Assembly: GCA_023101725.1 (NCBI GenBank)
Contig: JALJCO010013405.1
Coordinates: 105,730 to 169,729 of the forward strand
DNA length: 64,000 bases
Direction of reading: 5' to 3'
Source of the DNA: Atherinomorus stipes
Taxonomy: Eukaryota; Chordata; Actinopteri; Atheriniformes; Atherinidae
Shown in pieces: positions 57,545 through 64,000 of the stretch. The position numbers and the translations under genes were made by a program. The notes below the pieces were generated by a model. That model searched no databases. It was not told where the DNA came from and saw only the letters and a list, made by a program, of their open reading frames with translations. How positions within the stretch are numbered: the stretch's first letter is position 1; every line of letters begins with the position of its first letter.

Positions 57545-58490
57545 ATTCAGTGCATAGTGCACACTGTGGATTGTCTGTAGTTACACCATTGTCGCTAAAT
57601 GCTGACCCAAATAGAGCAGAATTCATGATTCCATTTACCACAGCAAGTCTTCCAGGTCGAGAAGCAGTAAAACAGCCCCAGACCATCACTCTACCACCAC
57701 CATATTTTACTGTTGGTAGGATGTTCCTTTTCTGAAATGCCGTGTTACTTTTCTGCCAGATGTAACGGGACCTACACCTTCCAAAAAGTTAAACTTTTAT
57801 CTCGTCAGTTCACATCATATTTTCCCAAAAGTCTTGGGGATAATTAAGATGCTTTCTGGCAAAACTGGGACAATCCTTTATGTTCTTTATGCTCACCAGT
57901 GGTTTTGGTCTTGGAACTCTGCCATGCAGGCCATTTTTGCCAAGTCTCTTTCTGATGGTGGAGTCATGAACACTGACCTTAATTGAGGCAAGTGAGGCCT
58001 GCAGTTCTTTGGATGTTGTTCTGGGGTCTTTTGTGACCTCTTGGATGAGTTGTCACTGTGCTCTGGGGTAATTTTGGTCAGCTGGCCACTCCTGGGAAAG
58101 TTCACTACTGTTCCATGTTTTCACCATTTGTGGATAATGGCTCTCACTGTGGTTCTCTGGAGTCCCAAAGCTTTAGAAGTGGCTTTGTAACCTTTTCCAG
58201 ACTGATAGATCTCAATTACTTTGTTTCTAATTTTTCCCTGAATTTATTTGGATTGCAGCGTGATGTCTAGCTTGTTAGGATCTTTTGGTCTAAAATTTGT
58301 CAGGCAGGCCCTATTTAAGTGATTTCTTGATTGAGAACAGGTGTGGCAGGTAATCAGGCCTTGGTGTGGCTAGAGAAATTGAGCTCAGCTTTCCAAAGAT
58401 GTGATTAACCACAGTCAACTTATGTTTTAACAAGGAAGGGGGGCAATCACTTTTCACACAGGGCTATGGAGGTTTGGATTTCTTTCTCCT
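57545..58490 (-). mobile_element. Tc1-like transposon, second family, truncated
   Basis: Minus strand. Strongly resembles a common fish Tc1-like family: an HTH region near 58270-58100, GQLTKITPEHS and SKRSQKTPEQHPKN around 58080-58000, FMTPPSERDLAKMACMAEFQ around 57970-57910, and MMVWGCFTASRPGRLAVVNG near 57690-57630. After MNSALFGSAF the reading loses the family pattern, so the C-terminal catalytic end (with the last acidic residue) is missing. The other end has the GGGGGCAATCACTTTTCACA motif near 58440. Frame breaks are present. Confidence 0.8.
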
Positions 58491-58518
58491 CTTACTGAAA
58501 AAATATTCTTCGAAATTA

Positions 58519-59403
58519 TTAAAGGAATAGGTCACCCTCAGAATGATTGAACTTTATTTTCCACTTACCCTGATGGTGAGCAAGACTCTGGACCACTTTT
58601 TTAATATGTCAAATGCAGCCGGGGATCAGGGCGACTTCTCGTTTCCCCCCAATGGAGTTCGCCAGGGTCCGAGCCAAAAAGGTCCATAAAAGTCCACAAA
58701 AAAATTGTCAATATTCCTCCATACTGCTCGTCCCATGTAATCCAAGTGTCCTGAGTGGGAAGCGTCCAGAATTTACTCGAAACGACGTCATTTACTATAT
58801 TTTTAGAGACTAAAAGGGAGTATTGTTTACTTCCATGAAGCGCACGATGCACGTTCACGAAACTACGGAAGCCTCCGCGTTCAGAGCCTACTCTGCCGAT
58901 AATGCAAGTGTAGAAGAAGAAATTCACTGTTTACATTGTGGTAAGAGTGCGAGAGCTCTAGACAAACCAGGACAAACACAGGAGGGGTCGGATATTGGCC
59001 CTAAAAAACGAAAGAAAGAAAAAGAGAATGCGCGTTCTCGTCTGCCGTGGCTTCCGTAGTTTCGTGAATGCGCATCGGCGTGCTTGCTGGGCATGAGATG
59101 TAGTCTTGTTTGGACTCTAAAAATATACTAAATGGCATAGTTTCAAGTTAATTCTGGACACTACCCACTCAGGACACTTGGATTACATGGGACGAGCAGT
59201 ATGGAGGAATATTGACAATTTTTTGTGGACTTTTATGGACCTTTTTGGCTCAGACCCTGGCGAACTCCATTGGGGGGAAACGAGAAGTCGCCCTGATCCC
59301 CGGCTGCATTTGACATATTAAAAAAGTGGTCCAGAGTCTTGCTCACCATCAGGGTAAGTGGAAAATAAAGTTCAATCATTCTGAGGGTGAACTATTCCTT
59401 TAA
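58519..59403. mobile_element. TTAA-flanked foldback element, family 7
   Basis: TTAA at 58519 and 59400. The left arm (AGGAATAGGTCACCCTCAGA, then GGTGAGCAAGACTCTGGACC, GCCGGGGATCAGGGCGACTT) is repeated as its reverse complement on the right, with few differences through the first 250 bp and recognisable similarity to about 360 bp (GTTCACGAAACTACGGAAGC in both). Only about 160 bp separates the arms, so the DNA could form a very long hairpin. No coding motif. Confidence 0.85.
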
Positions 59404-59549
59404 GTTCAGAAAACAGTTTGAAAATCCCGCCTCTTCTGATACGTCAGCAAGATGGCGTCCTTTTAATGTGAGACATGCTTCATTTCGCACTGCATTTTTG
59501 GCTGTTATTAGGGCAACATCCAGGTAATTTCAGAGCACTGAATTTAAGT

Positions 59550-60070
59550 TTAAAGGTAGAGTCCCCCCACCGTTTCTGTTTGCAAACAACAGTATTCAAA
59601 CTGAGTGCTCAGCCCTCCCTCTCGGGCTAATGGCCGCCTCGTTCTTCAGCCTATTCAGCTTCAAGCGTCTCCTTCAGAGCTCAGAAGCGGGTAAAAGCCA
59701 AACCAATATTAACCCTGGTTTTCCAACGTGCACTATCTAAAGCTCTAACCTTTTCCTCGGGGCATCCACCATTTTTCTCTCTTTTTTCCCTTTGCACTGG
59801 CGTCTGCTCCAATCATAAGCTTATTTCCAAACAGCGTCATGCCCTCAGCTTTGTCATTGGCTGGCGATATAAACAGAAATCTCCACACAGAAACGTCCCG
59901 AACACACCAAAACAAAGCTAAAGAATGAATTACAGGCAGGGGGAGAGAGAGTTGCATTTAAAAGCACCACTGCACGCGAGTAAAGGCCCAAAGGTGCGGC
60001 TTGAGACGGATTTCACTTGCACAAGTGTAACGTTTATTTTCCGGAGGGAAACTTCGGACTCTACCTTTAA
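59550..60070. mobile_element. TTAA-flanked MITE, family 6, copy 2
   Basis: TTAA (59550-59553) then AGGTAGAGTCCCCCC; right end AACTTCGGACTCTACCT then TTAA (60067-60070). 521 bp, inverted relative to 52395-52932, with matching interior landmarks. Confidence 0.85.
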
Positions 60071-61372
60071 ATTATACTGTGAAAGCACTGAGGACTCAAG
60101 GATACTGTTTGAAGTGCTCAAGTGCGCTGACTGAGGCACACCCAAAGTTTGCAGATGGAGGCTGAAAATAATTTCCTTTGCATTTGTGTCTGTTAAATAA
60201 AAATCACAACTTTTCTGAATAAAAGGATTCACAAGTCAATGTGTAATCTGGTTGCAAAATCATATTTTTCTGAGACAAATGTGAATGGTGAATTGTGATT
60301 ATTTTTCATGGTGCTATGAAATGTTGCAATTTGTGTGAAACATTTTTCTTGACCTCTGCTAGGTGACTTTGCTATAGCAACACCTGTGAAACTTATTGAC
60401 TACAGGATTATTTCAAGCTCTCTGACATCCTGCACACAGAGATAAAGTAAAATGTCTTTTTATAGAAAAAACTAAAGTTTTGTTAGCAAAGGTAAATAAA
60501 GTTATAGGATCTTTAGATTTACACTGACTTGACAGAGCTATAGCTCAGCCCCCATTTTTCTATGTTTAGAATCTATAAGGAGATTATTACACGAGCAAGT
60601 ATTCAGCAGACATGGAGGTCAGCAACCAACAAAGTGAGAGTGGCTGTAATTTTAGCTCTCAATACCATAGTTTGATCTATCAGTTAAATTTTTTTTTTTC
60701 AAATTCCATTTTTGATGCGAATTCATTGTATTCTCTCTCTTTCCACTACCACAGCATTCGTAGTCGATGCTAACAGGAAGTTGAGCTGTGTTACATCCAG
60801 TTCTGTGACAAAGCCGCACCCTAGATAGACTGGAAAATCAATAATCAATCACACGACAGGATGTCTGAACAAGACGCCCCCTCACACACAACCGCAGCTC
60901 TGTGACAAACAACCCTGGCTTGTGGATGTCATAACACGTAAACAGTATGTACCCTCTACTCGCTGAGTCATGACACTTGAGCCTTGTGCTCACAGGGACT
61001 TCATACAATAAGTCCAGCATACCTATTCATGAGCCCTCAACTTCATAGAAGTAGCAGTAGCTGTAGTGCTGAGTGTCAACGGTGTGTGTGTCCTTCTACA
61101 CGCATGGTTCTCTGTGTTGTCAGGGAAATGTGGTGACGTCTCCAGCATTAGAATGAGATGTATGCAGGCGTTGACTTACCTCTCTGAAAGGAAAAACTAG
61201 AAGAGATGACGAAATGACACTGGGAGAGACAGAAGCTTGTTTCATTCAAATGTGTGTGAGAATAAAATTAGCTTGTTATTTGAATGCCAACACACAAAGG
61301 CACCTCTCCATTTCCCAGGCATGCCAATGCCACATTAACTCAGCTGTCAGCCATAAAGTCTTAGGGTGCATT
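60071..61372. other. No gene recognised
   Basis: No conserved coding motif or RNA gene. A T11 run is near 60690. Confidence 0.4.
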
Positions 61373-61885
61373 TACACCAGGATAGTCCAGGGACTTGGTC
61401 CAATTGGGCGGGGATTTCTGAAAAATTTTACACCTTTCTTTGCTTCGGTTGGCGTTCAAACTGCAATAACCGAAGCGGACCAAACCGCCTGGTTAAATCA
61501 CCATAGTTAAAACAACTGCTTGCTAGAGGGCGACACTCCCCAATACAACTGATCGATGATGAAAAAGGGGAAAGATGAAGAAAACCCTACGCGTGTCTTT
61601 TTACTACTCCATCTCTCTCTACAAGACATTTTCCAATTTTTTTTTAGTTGTTTTGACTTTGACTTTTTTGCACAGGTATTGTTTATTTTTCCTCCTACCC
61701 AAAAAATAATCTACCCCACTTCCTTCTGCTTTTTCTTGATGGTTTATTGCGGCTGGCAAATGTGATTTCAATTAAGTCCGCTGGATAGTCCGTTTGCAAG
61801 TTAACCAAGACCCCCGGCTTTCAGGCAGACCAGAGTCTGCTTTTTTGGTGTGCACCAGGATGTGGTTGGTGTTCACAGTAGATCT

Positions 61886-62811
61886 GTGGCAGCCAGTGTT
61901 GTATAGTAACGAAGTAAAAATACTTAAGTAGTATTTTTTCTATATTTGTACTTTACTTTACTACTTCTTTTTCTGATGACTTTTACTTTACTACACCTTC
62001 CAAAAAAAATGTATACTTTTACTCCATTACATTTACCTGAGAATCTTAGTTACTCGTTACAAAAGAACAAGGAACATTATAGCCAATGGACAATCTTTGT
62101 TTTGTTGTAGTGGGACTAGTAGCCACTAGTAGCAGCCTTGTGCAGCCGTCTCTGAAGCCAAACACGGCTTTACCTGCCTCAGCAGCAGGTGAAAGGCTGT
62201 TTAGCATCGCTGGTCTGATCTTCAGCCCAAGAAGTGTGAGACTGAGTTCTCACCATTTTGAGAAGCAACTTCTTTTGAGGTTGAACAAAAAGTTTTTCAG
62301 GGTTCAGTAACGACTGGATGGACAGTTAATGTGCTGTCGCACTGCAGTCGTGTTAAAGTTCAACCAATCAAGTTTTTTGTTTGTTTGCATCACCTCCAAG
62401 CACCAAGAGTTTATTCGGAATGATTTTATATTGAATGCACGTGGGTATGAATGTTTGTAGGCATGCATGCAGGTCTGTAAAGATGTTTGTGTGTATTTTT
62501 CTATGTGGTTGGGTTTATGTAACGAGGTATTGAAGCTCCTTTACACTTTGCAAACTAAACAAAACTTAAAAACTAAATTAAACAGGAACAAATAAAATGT
62601 TAAACTCAAATTTCTGACTGTGTTTTATTAACAGTACTTTTTACTTTTGATACTTAAGTACAGTAAATACTAGCTACTTTTTTACTTTTACTCAAGTAAT
62701 ACAGTATTCTAGCTGGCAACTTTCACTTTTACTTGAGTAATTTTCCAGTAAGGTACTTTTACTTTTACTTAAGTATGGCTTTTGAGTAATTTATACAACA
62801 CTGGTGGCAGT
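61886..62811 (+). mobile_element. hAT element, internally deleted, with 8 bp duplication
   Basis: The ends CAGTGTTGTATAG (61894) and TTATACAACACTG (to 62803) are inverted repeats, with long subterminal AGTAAAAATACTTAAGTA-type arms. The flanking 8-mers GTGGCAGC (61886-61893) and GTGGCAGT (62804-62811) agree at 7 of 8, the hAT target duplication size. 910 bp; only the transposase C-terminus remains inside. Confidence 0.85.
62086..62310 (+). pseudogene. hAT transposase C-terminal dimerisation fragment
   Basis: The frame reads NTALPASAAGERLFSIAGLI then RLSSHHFEKQLLLRLNK, the conserved hAT C-terminal dimerisation block (family pattern: LPASAA.ERLFS..G, then a HFE..L.L motif). The rest of the transposase, including the BED finger and catalytic core, is missing. 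It sits inside matching hAT ends, so it is a remnant of the parent enzyme and not a separate gene. Confidence 0.75.
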
Positions 62812-62864
62812 GGACCACAGTCCGTTTAAAGCAGACCAAACAGCCACAGTATGAATGCTGAGAT

Positions 62865-63504
62865 AAGGCGAAGACACAATGGACAGACTGCCGACCGTTG
62901 CGGTCTTCACCAGAAAATGGGGTTGGGCTGATCGGCCTCAGTCTCGCTGACAAGGTGAAAAAAGTGCCCAAGAACACATCGAACTGACTCCGGACTTGGG
63001 TGTACCATCTGCACATGCACAAAATATAATGTCAACAGATGGCACTAATCTATATTGTGGCCCCCCCAAAATTTTTACCAGAAACGTCTCTCCAACTGTG
63101 AACAGTGCTAGCCTCTCCTCCACCAGCTGCTCAGCTGCTTCTCCATAGCTTTGTCCCACTTGATTAGAAACTGTTTGATCCAAAACGATGTGAGGGTGTC
63201 CATTATGCCCGCGCTTTTGCTCTTTTTCTGGTTTATTTACTATCTTCACTTTGGTTCTTCTCGTTCGTTGATTCGTTAACAAGGGCTAGCCCTCTTCCAG
63301 TCTGATTGGTCAGTCCATCATTGAATGAACGACTTGCAGACATGATTACAAAAGCTCAATCCGCTGAAAAGAACGCAGACAGTATTGGTGACGGCCGCAG
63401 ATGGCCGACGATGCAGAACACACCAAACTGACTCATGCCCCCAACTTAAAAAGACTCCCCGATGACACCAGATCGCCAAAAATTGGCTGGTGTGTCTCCG
63501 CCTT
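62865..63504. mobile_element. Putative MITE, AAGGCG ends
   Basis: The left end AAGGCGAAGACACAATGG and the right end in reverse (AAGGCGGAGACACACCAG) are imperfect inverted repeats of about 17 bp. The interior has ACAGACTGCCGACCGTTGCG and ACGGCCGCAGATGGCCGACG, hinting at longer degenerate arms. No coding content. Confidence 0.5.
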
Positions 63505-64000
63505 TTAGAGACACCTGCTTCGTACACAATAAACGCGGTATCAGTTAGCACACAGCTGCACTAATTTGTAATTAGTCAAACATTGCCAGGTAGAAAAAAT
63601 ATGCAGCATTTCACAAAGTCTTAATAACTGTGTCATGATGGCCCATGTTGCTTTGCTATTGCAAGGAGCCACATCTTAACAACAGGTTCCCCATACTTTC
63701 TTTAGCAGAAACTGTTTAGGTTCCCCATTTTCTGTTAGATTTAACTGAAATAACTGTGTTTTAAAACAAAGATTTGTGCCCAGCTCAGCCCGTGATATTT
63801 AAATCAACAATATCAAGCCAGAAACCTGCCCATCATTTTGGACTTTGAGCTAAATTTTACCAGCCACATTAAAGCAGAAGCCAAATAATTTTTTTTCAGT
63901 CACTTCTGAAAACTTACTTTATTTTGTTACTTTTAATAAAGATGTGGAGTTTGTTTTTTTTTCCTTCCTGAATATACTGTATTTTCATGTATATGTGCAT
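63505..64000. other. No gene recognised
   Basis: AT-rich end of the window; no coding motif, repeat pair or RNA gene seen. Confidence 0.4.

Larger units (their letters stand above)
61373..62860. repeat. Probable MITE interrupted by a hAT element
   Basis: GGGTGCATTTACACCAGGAT at 61373 and the GGACCACAGTCCGTTTAAAG/CAGACCAAACAGCC block after 62812 look like two ends of one fish repeat, and the hAT at 61894-62803 lies between them. Exact ends are uncertain. Confidence 0.4.

Noticed and set aside
1..64000. Conserved host protein-coding gene or tRNA/rRNA gene
   Set aside because: I looked for splice-bounded conserved exons and cloverleaf sequences on both strands. All recognisable coding motifs belong to mobile elements, and the only tRNA-like sequences are SINE heads.

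Overview
This window is vertebrate DNA, most likely from a ray-finned (teleost) fish. The evidence is the dense mix of Tc1-like, hAT, PIF/Harbinger and CACTG-type DNA transposons, tRNA-derived SINEs, Rex/L2-like and L1-like LINE fragments, many short terminal-inverted-repeat (TIR) elements, GT-AG introns, AATAAA signals and fish-like microsatellites. I found no conserved host protein-coding gene. The window is intergenic or deep intronic sequence built from layered transposon insertions, and almost every longer reading frame belongs to a mobile element.

Region by region. At 2446-6345 lies a structurally complete PIF/Harbinger element: about 38 bp TIRs, AAT target duplication, a transposase gene (+) and a convergent four-exon Myb/SANT-like partner gene (-). 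At 7252-9108 is a probable hAT element split by a tRNA-SINE and holding a small MITE. At 10-11.6 kb a dispersed repeat is tandemly duplicated. At 11.9-13.5 kb a TTAA-flanked MITE is split by a retroposed RNA. At 14.3-15.5 kb is an L1-like fragment. At 17.3-21.9 kb a 4.6 kb element with CACTG...CAGTG ends carries a spliced, damaged C2H2 zinc-finger gene of a fish-expanded family. At 24.6-25.5 kb are coding-like debris and a BED-finger exon. The stretch 26-34 kb is mostly MITEs, purine tracts and low-complexity sequence. At 34.98-37.04 kb a Tc1-like element is interrupted twice. The stretch 37-46 kb holds further MITEs, a SINE, LINE debris and a recurrent repeat ORF fragment. At 48.6-51.2 kb is a degraded hAT/ZMYM1-like transposase. 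The stretch 52-60 kb holds a Rex1-like fragment, MITEs, a second Tc1-like copy and a TTAA-flanked foldback element. At 61.9-62.8 kb is a deleted hAT element with an 8 bp target duplication.

Relationships. The Harbinger transposase and its Myb-like partner normally act together (nuclease plus DNA-binding and import factor). A short element at 53.9 kb shares the Harbinger end sequence, so it is a likely passive user of that machinery. Nine complete elements of seven families, plus one fragment, sit in TTAA sites but have no visible transposase here. The order of nesting gives a relative insertion history. The most novel item is the CACTG-ended unit whose cargo is a zinc-finger gene and not a recognisable transposase. 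A second is a family of retroposed polyadenylated RNA with a perfect 15 bp target duplication.
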